Shown piece by piece: positions 35,209 through 47,640 of a stretch of DNA of 64,000 nucleotides. The translations under genes were made by a program, and so were the position numbers. Source of the stretch: Buxus sempervirens (Eukaryota; Streptophyta; Magnoliopsida; Buxales; Buxaceae); the NCBI GenBank assembly GCA_947561395.2, contig OX387187.1, positions 43,817,253-43,881,252 on the forward strand, read 5' to 3'. How positions within the stretch are numbered: position 1 is the stretch's first letter; each line of letters begins with the position of its first letter. The notes under the pieces are model-generated. The model saw nothing but the letters and a program-made list of their open reading frames with translations. It did not search any database and was not told the origin of the DNA.

Positions 35209-38200
35209 TAGAGCTGTAAGTAGGGTAGGTTGGGCTAGGTTTCTATGAGTTTGAGCTCAACCCAATCTAAAATTACTTGGCCTAGACTCACTTTGGTCCG
35301 CCCTAAACCCAAACTCCTTGAGCCCAAACCCAACCCTAAAACTTTTTCTTGAGTTCGGGCCAACCCAAATTAAATGTACATTTGTGATAATTGCATTTTA
35401 AATCCTTTTATAACAAAGTAAAATTAGAAATTATGAACTAAAATATTAGTTAGAATGCAATAGTGATAGAAAATTATTTAATAAATGTAAATCTAAAGAG
35501 ATAAAATACAATTCACATGTTCATATGAGTATCTTAAAAGGAAAACCAAAGATTACAATATATGAGGCATTTTTCTTAAAATCAATTGGTTCATATAAAT
35601 ATTTGTCTTTTCTATGTAAAAGTGAGAACACTATTTAATTAATTAACTTTGCCATTCCTAGCTAGGCGTGTGAGTATATTCTACTTGATTAATTAATTAT
35701 GCCATTCCTATGGTATGTATTAAACTATCCCTATAGATTCCACTTGAACATGGTCAATAACCTCTCTTAAAAGTTCTAGAAGACTAATATAGACAAAGCA
35801 AAACAAGTGCAATTTTCCTCGTGGAATGTTTTGGTAAAAATTACTCCAATCCCTTCAAGTACTAGAGAAAAAGATGTTACAAAAAATATATGTGTGACAT
35901 AAACTTGTTCAATTCCAGCATCTTATGGGTTAAACCACAAGGTTACTAGAATTGGTATGCCGAACGACAAGTAAACCCAGACCTTAATTAGGAAACATGA
36001 TTTATAAGGTCTGAAATCACTCATCTGAGACATATCTTGTTACCTAATACTCCAGATAATCAATGTCTAAAACATATATCAGAATGCGCAATAGAAAAGT
36101 TTAGCCACCAATAAACCACTAGCGGAAACTAACACATAAAGTATCATCTCAACGGAGATACAACTCCAAAATACATATATACAACAGAAGACAAATAGAT
36201 ACATCACCAAAATGAAAGGTAACTAGAAAGGAGAATTTCCACAACTCAGGAATCTCAGAATATACAGACTCTGACTGAAATGAAACAAACCAAAAGATAA
36301 CAGTAGGAAGTAGACTAAATGTCCACCTCTTCCCAATCTGTCTCATACCAATCGTCAGATGCATGGATCGACTCAAGAACACTCTCAGGAATCACCACAT
36401 CACTAGGGTCCTCCTCTGATAAATTTTCACGGTCTATAAATATAAACTAAATGAGATCGGAGATCCCAGCAAGCCATCATTTATATAACTTAAATAAACA
36501 ATGGAGCATATAATCCAAACCGCGATACATCAGAATTCACTATGTGCAAGTGAGAGAAACATATATCTCTCTAAATAACAAGAATTCATAATAAAGTTCA
36601 GAAAACTTACAATAATCATCAACTGGAATATAACAATCATTTCATAACTTAAAACCGAATCAATCCGATCAATCCGATAAAGCATATCATATTATATCAC
36701 AAGGCTAATTAACATAATGTCTGGCCAAAACTATAGACATTGCACGGACTACAACTATACTATTTAGACTGGGATGCACAGTCTTTGGATCATCAGATCA
36801 CCACACACACACACGTTTCAAGTAAATCCCCTTCTACCAAGAAATACCAATCACATCGCTCTCAATGCCAGGAGAAATCACACATCTCGACTGGCTCTCA
36901 TCACAAAATAAATAAAAACATGTCGGGAGGAATCATCAACTCAACCAACTTCGTCTCTCCAATCAGTACGACTCCCTCTACTCCTATACTGATGAGCCCT
37001 CACACACTCAAGTTTTAATTATCTTTTTATGCATCCACACAAACTACTAGATATCCAAAACATAATAAGGATCTCTCCTGAGATCAAATAGTGAAATTCA
37101 TTTTTCTACCTTACATACCGGTAAAGTGCTAACCCACTATTGATAAGTTAAATTTATCGCAGGGCAAAAATATATTTAATTGGGGTGCAACATACACAAT
37201 CCAAACTTAGAAATACTCAAGTGTAAGTTAACCTACTCAAATATGCGAATTTTTCCAAATATAAGATATTATAGATACAAATGCAATTTAGGAATCATGC
37301 TAGTGGAATTTACATGAAATATTTAATAACAAGGATAAACATCATTGTTTGAAACTTTTTACTTTTATATAATCGATAAAACAAAATTTATGAGAATCAA
37401 CTACAATAAAGGAATCGCGAAGTTATACAACACATTCATGAATAAATTTCCTATTTTGTTTCAATTTCCCAAAATTCTCTTTCATGCAATAATATGATCA
37501 AATACCGAATTTTGTTCTAAATCTATGCTTATGAATTAACCTATTAATCCCTTAAACTTTAAGCTATTTTCACCTAAGCCTAGCCACTTTTTAGCCATAG
37601 CCTAAGCTATGAAACGGTTATCTAATGCCCATGCTAAAGGCATGTACAAGTATAGGACATGGCATGCATACAAATTAAACCATGCATGCATTTAACTTTG
37701 AATGCATAGAGACTTTTCATACGTGTAGACACTTGACTGACATTTATAACTATTTATTACCTATATCATCTTTATGGGTCTTAGAAATAAGCTACACCAA
37801 TTCTATACAATTCTTAGAAAGATTTTTGCAAAGCTTGTCTAACATGATAACATGGTTATAACACCTGGGTATCATTGAGTTTAAAATAAAACCCAAAGAT
37901 ACATAAAACATGGGGTTGTACCACTTCAAAGATGATAAATGAAACAACTATTTGCTGAAATCAATGATAGCTACAAACCCATGTGATAAACTATTCAAGG
38001 GCACCCATCATAACCATCCACCTCACTAATTCAACTATTCAGTGCAGTGTTTTAATAAATTTATTAAAATAGCACTTACACAACACTTCGTGCTATTCAG
38101 GCACCCATGATAACCATCATCCCCACAACACCCATGATAACCATCAACCCCACATCATTTCAATTCCAAGTACTAAACTATTCAAGGCACCCATGATAAA

Positions 38201-39536
38201 CCATTGATTTTAAATTGAAATCTGTAAATGCGTAAGCATGAGATTTTGTCAAATTGAAGACAATGAATGAAACAGGGACCGCTGAAATCTACTGTACCAG
38301 ATTTTGTCAAATTGAAGATAATGAATGAAACAGGGATGGCTGAAATCTATTGTACTAGATTTTGTCAAATTGAAGACAATGAATGAAACAGGGACGGCTG
38401 AAATCTACTGTACCAGATTTTGTCAAATTGAAGACAATGAATGAAACAGGGACGGGCTAAAATCTACTGTAACTAAAACCCAGGTGATAGTAACTATTCA
38501 CTTTCAAGCTTTAATTAAGCATCATTTAACAGAAAATAATTCATACTTAAACCCTAAATCTAATGACAAATCATTGCAACTATTACAACTTAACAACCAA
38601 AATACTAGTTTATCTAACACATACAATAGACTAAAACCACCAATTAAATAATATGACAGCTTACCTCTTCCATCCGTGCATACAAGGAGCAATCAATAAA
38701 TCCTTCTCAGACCAACCCGATGAGATTTAGAACACGAAGGAATCAAACCCAACAAAAAAATGAAAGAATTACCCTTCTCACAGCATCACCCCACCTGATT
38801 AAATATTAAAACCCAACTCCAACATAAGCATTAAAAGAGGGTGAAACTGGAAGAAGAAACAGGGAAAAACTGTGGGTCGACTTGACTATTCCAGCATGTT
38901 CAAGTCGTCTCCAGAAAGCCCCAAATAAACTTATGAAATTTGATGATATGTGGTGCCATACCACCTAACCCATCCGCATTTCAACCCACTTAATTCAAAT
39001 GACGCCTGAACCCGAATATAGCTATGGTCCAAAACAAAACACTTTAAAACTATCCTTCAAAACCTTTACCCAATAAGAATAAACTAAATCCTTTAGTGAT
39101 ATTTTAATTAAACCAAAAATCAAATAAAATCCAATAAATACCAAAATTTGGCTACAATCAATAGAAAATTATTAAACTTAAACTATGAGTATTCTTGCAT
39201 CCAATATGCATGCAATAATTTGCAATTAAGCCAAATAATACCTTTAGTATCTATAAATTAATCAAAATTAATCTACTAATTAATCAACGAATTAACAAAA
39301 CAATTCAAGATAATTCCTATAGCATCGAAAGTAAACCAAATCACAGAAACACTTAAAACTAGATGTTACAATATGTTTAGATATAACTCATTTTTTCTTT
39401 AGATGTAATCATGTTTAGATATAATTCATGTGCTTCTTCTTGAGTTCGGGTTTTTTGGGTCATGACACATGAACCCAAACCTAATCCAAACTTAACTTGG
39501 GGCTTAAAATTAAGCCCGGCAAAACTTATAGCTCTA
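35209..39536. mobile_element. Non-autonomous hAT-like element, 4.3 kb
   Basis: The left end tagagctgtaagt and right end acttatagctcta are inverted repeats of the tagagctg type found in plant hAT elements. The element is flanked by atttaacc (35201-35208) and atttcacc (39537-39544), an 8-base duplication with one mismatch. Both subterminal regions are rich in cccaacc and gggttt motifs. The interior is AT-rich, has a 58-bp tandem repeat (38241-38472) and no recognisable transposase or host gene. Its insertion separates relic B from the upstream block of gene 4. Confidence 0.7.
38241..38472. repeat. 58-bp tandem repeat, four copies
   Basis: Units beginning agattttgtcaaattgaaga and containing aatgaatgaaacaggga and tgaaatcta start at 38241, 38299, 38357 and 38415. 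They lie inside the hAT-like element. Confidence 0.9.
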
Positions 39537-39544
39537 ATTTCACC

Positions 39545-40199
39545 CTTGTATCTTGATCACATTATTCGATTCCGGAATAATTGACCTACGGTTAATTTAT
39601 GAAACAAGTGTGTGAACAGCATTTTCTTACAAGTTAGTGCGATTATGATATTGATTTATATGACCTGATGGAAATTGATGAGTGTGAAATCTGATCCTAT
39701 TCCACAAAAAGGATCAGATTTGTCACATCAATCACCAACCAGTTGCAAAGCTTTGCAATATAAAATAAAATAAGAGTGAGAAGAGGCGAAGAAATATTTT
39801 ATTTTTTTTATGATTACTGATGTGGTAACCCACTCTTTGGTTATGGACAAACACCTCGGAGTTCACAGAACCAACGTGTTTACTGGCTTGTACTGGCTTG
39901 TTTCTAGCGGATTTGAATCTTTGCTGTTCAGAAACATTACGTTATCAAAACTTATAAACATCATTAAAAATTGGAAAACTGTCCCGACCTCCCTCGTTTT
40001 GCCGCCATTTGAAAAAGAAAAAAGGTTGTCTCTCCTTTCTCACAGCCAACGAATCTCGAAAACGAGTCAACTCCATCGGAGTCTGACGCAACATGCCTAA
40101 TCTGACGCATTTCAACTCATCACCCCCAATTTGCGTCCCCCTTGTTTTCATTTGAGTTATTCATTTTCCTTCTCCCTTCTCTCACACAAACAATTAATC
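39545..40199 (+). promoter_or_regulatory. Upstream region of invertase gene 4
   Basis: The stretch 39545-39665 is a copy of the distal upstream block (gatcacattattcgattcc, gcattttcttac). A hairpin with arms attgatgagtgtgaaatctg and its complement lies at 39674-39732. The conserved promoter stretch appears in diverged form near 40049 (agccaacgaatctcg). The usual tatttaaa is not preserved; the corresponding position reads gagttattcattttc. Confidence 0.55.
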
Positions 40200-43100
40200 A
40201 TGGTGGGCACCAACCAATTCCGTGCCTACACCCCACTGCAGCCTGATGAACTCCAACCCCAGCCGATTCCAGCCAGTAGCTCCAAACCCTCAAAGGCTTC
40301 CTTCATTATCTTATCTGGGATGGTGCTTCTTGCCTCGTTGATCGTGTTTGTTAGTGACCCCATACCAAAAAACCCCACCTCCTCGGAATCAACATCCACT
40401 TCTCCGGTGTCGGAGAAGTCGTTCCCTCTATTTTCCGATAATGGGGTTCCGTATCCATGGAGCAACGCAGAGTTGTCATGGCAGAGGACTGCTTACCATT
40501 TCCAACCTGAGAGGAATTGGATGAATGGTAATTAAGTATACAATATTTTCATCCACCCAATTTGTCCCTTTCCCTTTATATATATTTTGTGTTTCGTTCT
40601 TCATTTCTTTTGATTCTATACTAATTTATATTCACTGATCACTTGTCCGATTTCATTGTGCATCATGAATGCTCTGCTCTGATGGGAAAACCTGCTTCAT
40701 GCCACTGCTCCCAGATCCTAATGGTAAGACTCATCTCATCATACAATTTTCTTTTCTCCTTCCTATTTAAGCATAATTCTAATCATATTCCTATACATGC
40801 ATGTGAAACCAACATTACTTTTTTCTCCGTTACAAGATTAAATAAGGGAACGATTACTAATTAAGATGATGAATTTCATAGCCAGATCTTGAATTATGTG
40901 TCTTCTGAGTTCCAGTTTCACTTCTCTTTTTCTTTTTGTGCTTTTGTTCAAAGAGGAATCGTCAGTTTCGCGTCATTGAAGTATAATTTTACCGTATAAT
41001 TAGGTTGTTGCTTCGTGGACCTGCCATTTGCTTAGGTGATCAAACCTTAATTTCCTACCATACATGCATTTAATCGTCAGTCTGACTCATCTTAGTAATT
41101 CTTTATTGATTGATCTCCGGTTTTGTGGTTTGTCCCGGTGCACCGTCTGAATCATAATTTCTCCTTTTGTCCGGTTTTGTAGTAGTGCATCCTACATAAA
41201 GAAAACTAGGCTATAGGGCTTTTTAGAAAGTTAGGCACAGATGAAGTTTGACTTGCGTTTCTTGAGATCTGATAGTTTTCGGCCCAAGATGATTACGGGC
41301 ACCGTGGATTAGGATTACTGATCCATGTCCACCATGGAATCCTTGCAGGTCCCGTTTTCTACAAGGGTTGGTACCATCTCTTCTACCAGTACAACCCATA
41401 TGGTGCGGTGTGGGGCAACATTACCTGGGGCCACGCAGTATCAAGGGACCTGATCCATTGGCTCCACCTGCCCTTGGCCATGGTACCTGATCAATGGTAC
41501 GATAGTAATGGCGTCTGGACTGGCTCAGCCACCGTGCTCTCCGATGGCCAAATCGTCATGCTCTACACAGGAGTTTCCAATGGGTCCGTGGAGGTACAGA
41601 ACCTTGCCTACCCCGCCAACCTATCCGATCCTCTTCTCCGGGACTGGGTCAAATACCCGGGAAACCCGGTTATCATTCCCCCTCCCGGAATTGGCTTCAG
41701 GGATTTCCGTGACCCGAGCACTGCCTGGTACGACTCGGATGGTGCATGGCGGATCACAATCGGGTCAAAGGTTAACACCACGGGCATATCGTTCGTGTAC
41801 CGGACCAAGGACTTCGTAAGCTTCGAGCTCTTGGACGGGTTGCTGCATGCCGTCCCGGGCACTGGCATATGGGAATGCATCGACTTCTATCCGGTGGCGA
41901 CCACCGCCGAGAAAGGCCTGGACACGTCCGACAACGGTCCCGGAGTAAAGCATGTGCTTAAAGTGAGCCTATATGACTGCAAGAAGGATTACTATGCACT
42001 GGGGACATACAATTTGGGGACCAACAGATGGATCCCAGATAACCCGGAGGAGGATGTGGGAATTGGTCTCCGGTATGACTGGGGCGAGTACTATGCATCC
42101 AAGACCTTTTATGATCAGAAGAAGCGGAGAAGAGTGTTGTGGGCTTGGATTGAAGAGTCTGACAGTAAAAGTGCAGACAGAGAGAAAGGTTGGGCATCTC
42201 TTCAGGTATTACGATCGATCACATGGTGCTTCATTGTGGGATCTTGTGTTTGTTGTGATCATGGCTATCCAACTAATTTTTTATGACGAGTTATTACAGG
42301 CCATCCCAAGGACAGTGTTGTTTGACCGGAAGACTGGAACAAATATACTCCAGTGGCCAGTGGAGGAGGTGGAGAGCTTGCGGCTGAGCAGTAAGGAATT
42401 CAGCAATGTTAAAGTTGGAGCTGGATCGGTTGTGCCACTTAAACTGGATACTGCCACACAGGTCAGTTCTGTAAGCATGTTTAAGAGGAAAAAAAAACTA
42501 GGCTATAGGGCTTTTATTTCTCAATTAGGTGCACAAAATATTCAAAAATAAGCCTGTGCACCCTTAGGCCTTTCGGCATGCTGATCCAGCCAAATGGGCT
42601 ACACGCGGTTAGTCTGGATTCACCCATAGAAATGGGTATACGGTTAGTATGGATTCGCAGCGCGTAGGCCAGTTCAATGGGCCGTATGCTGGAAGTCTAA
42701 GGCATGATTAGGCCTGCGAATTGGGCCGTTCATGCCCTAGTCCAGCTTGTGCTTAACCTCCTCTTTCTTTTTCTTTTTTTCCTCTTTTAATTAGAAAATC
42801 TTTTTATCCACGGGCTACAACTTGGTACGGTTTGGTTCGGGTTTGCCTCAACCCAAGACCAAACCAAGGTTTCTCATGGTAGGCCTAAAACCGTACTGAA
42901 CCGACCTTGGAACTGAAATAACCAAACCAAACACTGAACCGATTATTATTAAAAAACCCATAACCCAAACCGAACCGAATTACTAATTTGGTTCAATTTC
43001 ACACATTAAAACCTGTTGATTTGATTACACTATTGATTCGTGTGATTAAAGAACCTAAATCTCGAAGTGACTCCAAGATCCACACTAGATGAAAAGAGAA

Positions 43101-44658
43101 AAGACTTTCATCCTTGAAAAATTACATAAGTACATTTCTCCATTAAACTTATCTGTCCAGTATCCTTCCTCCTCCTTCCCTCTCCTGCTATTGACGAAGC
43201 CTAGACCATTACATCTTTAAGTAGCGACTGTGGGAAAAATTGGTTTTATTGTTTTGTAGAGGGTATCTGTGAGAAAAAAAAGGGAGGCCAAAATCTAAAA
43301 AGCATCTAAGAATATTCCCCCCTCTTATCTTTATTAATAGTATAGATATAACGAAATAATGATTATAAGAACAGTAAATCAAATAATAAAAACCTAGCTG
43401 ATTTAATCAATGAAAAACCCTTTTAATACTGAAATCTATCATCTGTATTTTTATTTGTAATTGCATCTCTTCTAATTTCCACTTAAAAGGAAATTTTTCT
43501 GACAATTTTTAAACAGTTGGATATAATTGCGGAGTTTGAAATAGATAATGAGGAGGCTTTGGAGGGAATAAGGGAAACCGATGTGGGGTATAACTGCAGC
43601 ACCAGTGGAGGAGCTGCTGGAAGAGGTGTGTTAGGACCATTTGGCCTTTTGGTTTTAGCAACGGAGAACCTTTCTGAGCAAACTCCTGTGTATTTCTATA
43701 TTGGCAAAGGGACTGATGGCAATTTCAAGACTTTCTTCTGTTCAGATCAATCGAGGTATGTTGCTGATCCATGTTAACAATGATCACAGAAGCTAATTGA
43801 AATGAAAGATCAAATAAATTTGAATTTTCGTTTGATTCAGGTCTTCTAAGGCAAGCGATGTCGATAAACAAATATATGGGAGCACGGTTCCAGTACTATA
43901 TGGCGAGAAATTAAAGATGAGATTACTGGTATGTTTTTCTGGACCTAATATTTCACCATTGTTTACTTTCACTAGGGATGAAGAAGATCTATGTTGCATG
44001 ATTAGAGAAGGATAATGAGTTGGGGCCTATTAAAAACATCTCAAATCAACAGTAGAGCACTTGCTGCTCACCTCGCAAAGTTCCTGCTTAATAATTTGGG
44101 GAAAATAGTTTTTAGTGATATTTTTAAAAATAATTCAGATTCAGTCATCCAATTCTAGATAATTGAAAATTAGTGCTACTTTTTAAAATAATTGATAATC
44201 AGTATCATTTTACTGTTCATCAAAGATTTTTTTCAAAAATGACCTCAAAAGATTTTGAAAATATTTTTAATAAGAAAATTTTCATAAACATTAGAATGAC
44301 ACTGATTGTTAATTATTTTAAAAAAATAACACTAATTCTCATTAATTACGAAGAATTAAACGACTAATATGAATTATGTTGAAAAATTATCACTAAAAAC
44401 CAATTTTCCCTAATAATTTCATGTGATTGAATGTGGGAAATGAATGGTTATATACAGGTTGATCATTCAATAGTAGAAAGTTTTGCTCAAGGTGGAAGGA
44501 CATGCATTACATCGCGAGTTTATCCAACGAAGGCGATCTATGAAGCAGCTCGAGTCTTCTTGTTCAACAATGCCACTGGGTCAAGCATCACAGTCTCGCT
44601 TACGGTTTGGGAGATGAATTCTGCATTCATTCACCCATTCAGAGCTGAAGATGAGTAA
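40200..44658 (+). CDS. Vacuolar invertase (acid beta-fructofuranosidase), gene 4
   Basis: GH32 enzyme of 627 aa. Exons: 40200-40527, 40715-40723 (mini-exon), 41349-42205, 42300-42461, 43517-43755, 43841-43928, 44458-44658; all phases agree. The start is the ATG in aatcATGgtgggc; an in-frame ATG at 40131 lies in the leader. The N-terminal region is about 40 residues shorter than in gene 2, mainly in the linker after the membrane segment (about residues 30-50). Catalytic motifs are intact: W-M-N-D110-P-N-G, F-R-D234-P and W-E-C with E288. The conserved W-G-W-I-G-E-[TS]-D segment is changed to W-A-W-I-E-E-S-D, and D in the V-L-D-G-E-K segment of exon 6 is Y. Intron 4 is about 1 kb instead of about 100 bp, and intron 6 carries a MITE. 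Likely functional, though less certainly than genes 2 and 3. Confidence 0.93.
42470..43440. mobile_element. Insertion of about 1 kb in intron 4 of gene 4
   Basis: Intron 4 is about 95 bp in gene 3, and its two ends can be recognised in gene 4 (gtcagttct at the left; ggaaatttttctgac at the right). The extra DNA between them has a GC-richer part with ggccgt motifs (42560-42760) and a tract rich in aaccaaacc motifs (42820-42980). The short sequence aaactaggctatagggcttt occurs here (about 42494) and also in intron 2 of the same gene (about 41204). No termini or duplication could be fixed, so the element type is unknown. Confidence 0.6.
44098..44410. mobile_element. MITE with 9-bp target duplication in gene 4 intron 6
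   Basis: The ends ggggaaaatagtttttagtg and cactaaaaaccaattttccc are inverted repeats. The 313-bp element is flanked by taataattt at 44089-44097 and 44411-44419. Gene 1 has the unoccupied site (gcttaataatttcacat). A 9-base duplication points to the Mutator superfamily. Related, more decayed copies lie at about 7040-7270 and 33650-33915. Confidence 0.85.
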
Positions 44659-45422
44659 CGAGCCTGTGCTGCTCCCTTCTCCCCCGTTGTCTTTAACTTG
44701 TATTAATCTTACCATTCCTTTATGTATGCTGTCTTTTGTTTCATGTTCACCATCGCATCCGTTATTTTTACCGGTATCGGATCAAACCGGCCATACCCGA
44801 GATTGCAAATTGTGACTGTGACGTGGCATGTGAACTTTGCGATTTTCTTTTTCGATTCTTTTGTTTTGACAGCAGTTTCTTTTTGCTCAGTAAATTTTGA
44901 AAAAGAAAAAGTAAATAGAGAAATCGTAATCCACTATAACGAATATATTTTTAGCATAATCTTTGCTTACAATCCAAGCGTATAACAGGAAACAAAAAGA
45001 ACAATAATATTTATAGGTCATTCGGAGAGGCACGTACAGTACTGCATGTCGATATAAATAGTTAACGTAGGCTTTCTTTGGATGATAGTTTTTTTAAGAA
45101 AGACAAATGATTACTTAGCAAGTTTGGGTAGTTTTAATTGGAGATGGATTTTGATTGATTTTTTTATTTATTTGAGGAATGAATTTTCTGATGAAAGAGG
45201 AGGTCAGAATCTGAAAGAATATTTCTTAAGAGTTGCCTTTACTAATAAAATAGTGTAAATGAAGACAGCTCTACCTCTGCCAGATGGCAAATATTTTAAA
45301 CATTTTGTTAAAGTGAGGGAGTGAAATTACTTTGATCCACTTGTTGGGTTGAGCGCTCAATTCCTTAGAATATTGGAGCCAATCAATGCAAGATTTACGC
45401 CTTGTAGCATTGCACTAATTAA
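44659..45422. other. 3' flank of gene 4
   Basis: This is non-coding. The segment 45015-45100 (ggcacgtacagtactgcatg, ggatgatagttttttt) is a diverged copy of 33605-33680. No gene is seen. Confidence 0.45.
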
Positions 45423-45826
45423 GGGGTTGTTTGGTAAGGCTTTTGGATTTTGGATTCTAATAGAATCCAAATCCAAAGCCCAAATCATACGTTTGGTAGG
45501 GATTTTAAAAGAATGATTTTAAAAGCAAATGTTAGAAACCAAGCAAAAACCAAAAGCCATCCTTTACAGGCTTTTACGGTTTTTGAAGTTTTAAAAAATA
45601 AAACCAACAATCTCGTTTCTGGGGGTTTTTAGAATGAGCCCGACTCTCTCGTTCTCTCGCGACACCTCCTTCCTCACGACACCTCCTTCCTCATTTGTTC
45701 TTCCAGTGGCAAAGCTCTTCCTTCCACAGCTTGTACCAGGTATGCTCTCTATTCTCTCTTCTCTTTCTTCTCTCTCTACTCACTCTTTCTATTCTTCTCT
45801 TGCGTCATTGTCATTTCTATCATTCT

Positions 45827-46700
45827 TTATGGGTTGTGGGTTACAAATACCTCTCTTTCTCCTTTGGATTGATGATTTTGGTGTAAGGAGGTAGAGGGAG
45901 AAGAGAGGTATGGCCATAATACAAGCTTGCTGTGATGTACGATGTTTAGGTTAGGGTTTTGAGGAGAGACATTATGCATTACATTTCCAGATGTGAAGAA
46001 CTTGTAAGGGTTGCAAGATTGAGGGGTTGTGATGCATCTTTGATGAGAACTCTGAATGGGGGTCCTGCAAGAAGGGCAGTCCTTCATCCCCTGCTTCTCA
46101 TGAAGTTTATTGCATTTTGGGCAAACCACCTGATGTGCGCATGGGAGGAAAACCATAGACCTCTCCTCAGACAGGCACATCACACACTCACGTTCACGTT
46201 TCACACCGCCACTCGCAGAGAATGCGTGCAAGTCTCTCACCATCTCAGAGAGACAATGGGCTGGGGTTGCTTTAGTAGAAGAAACATTTATACCATATGT
46301 CAAGCGGCCAGTAGATCTTCCATCAATGCCTCTCCGAAGAGCTGCTATTTTTGATGAGTTAGTCTTCACTCTCGATTGGGAAATCTTGTTCTCAAGATCT
46401 TGAATGTCAGCTTTATACTTTTGCAAGTCATTTTCTGCCTTTAGTCTCATCATATCCTCCTTTGCTTTTCCTGCAAGTCATTTTCTGCCTTTAGTCTCAT
46501 CATATCCTCCTTTGCTTTTCCTGATATTAAAATGAAGAGAAGTGGATATATATTAAACCCTGCCGCCTCAATTTGTTCTCTTCCCTTTCTTATAGAGCTG
46601 GCTTGTTCAAGCAGTTCCTCCTTTGCCTCACTTCTTTCAGAGCCTGGTATTAAAGCCTCATTGAAAAGCTTCTGACTAGGGAGAACGGCAATGTTTTACT
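45827..46700 (-). pseudogene. Captured fragment of a RF298/MIP1-type RING E3 ubiquitin ligase gene
   Basis: On the minus strand the sequence encodes a coiled-coil part (L-L-E-Q-A-S-S-I-R-K, then R-L-K-A-E-N-D-L-Q-K-Y-K and D-L-E-N-K-I-S-Q), the S-S-K-I-A-A-L-R-R-G-I-D-G segment, and a complete C3HC4 RING (about 46190-46062: E-C-V-M-C-L-S-E-E, F-L-P-C-A-H-Q-V-V-C and D-C-P-S-C) near the C-terminus. This order matches the end of plant RF298/RF4/MIP1-like ligases. The upstream two-thirds of such a protein are absent, and the frame runs on past the normal C-terminus into unrelated sequence. A 50-bp direct duplication (near 46422 and 46472) and a piece of intron-like sequence disrupt the upstream part. 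The copy lies wholly inside the transposon, so it is a transduplicate. The open 208-codon frame with an intact RING could still be expressed. Confidence 0.8.
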
Positions 46701-47640
46701 TCAATTTATTGTTCTCCATTTTAGTATTTGGAGTTCCATCTAAAGACAATTGATCTTTCTCTCCAATTCGTTGATATAATTTATTTTTTTGTGTTGATTC
46801 TCTCCACCGTTGTATGTTTGGGTCTAATGTAGGAATGCTTTTGTTTGGAATGGAAGAAGTACCCACCAGATGAATTATTTCAAATGGGTCTTGGGACCCA
46901 CTGGGGTAATTGTTTGAATTTAAACATCAACCAAATATTCAATGCAAGACCAATACGTTATTTTATTTTATTTTTTTTTAACTTATTGCTGGCAGTATAT
47001 GACATCCCTTAGCTTCTTTAATACTCAACCTTGACAAAAAAAATAATAAAGGGTGATAGTTCACCATGGCTTAATTTCCACAGCAATCATGGATTTGGCT
47101 TGCCATAAGGAATACAAACCACGTAACGGCATTACTTTACCGTGATTTAGGGGTTTTAAATCAAGGTTTGTCTTTGATGTATCTTTTCTTTAACATTTAC
47201 CTATTTATATATTATTATTATTAATAAGAACCAAGAGCAAGGTAAAGAAGAGGAGGTAATAATCTGAAAAGGTCCTGGTTTTCAGATGTTAATGGAGAAC
47301 CTACTGATCACAACTTTCAATAAAAAAGGCCAGAAAAGTTTGATTTTTCCTTTTTGCTTTTGTTCTTCTTCTTTTTCCCTTTTTTTTTTCTTTTGAATAG
47401 AATCATCAATGTGGCTGGATGGAAAGAATCATCAAGGTTTGTCTTTGTTCTAGATGAACGTTTTTCATTGTAAACATTTTAAAGGGGATTATATGCTCCA
47501 CAAATCCAAAACCATTGTGGCTTATCCATTAAACAATGCAAGGTAGAGACTGTCCTTCATGACCATTGCAATAATATTCTTTGCCTAGGGGAAAAGGAAC
47601 TAGTGGAGACTGCCCTTCACGACCATGCTCCATCAGATTC

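Noticed and set aside
38241..38472. Possible CRISPR-like array
   Set aside because: The units are contiguous 58-bp tandem repeats without unique spacers, in a plant nuclear context.
45959..46354. Plus-strand 131-codon frame
   Set aside because: It is antisense to the RING ligase fragment, whose minus-strand reading shows clear family motifs.
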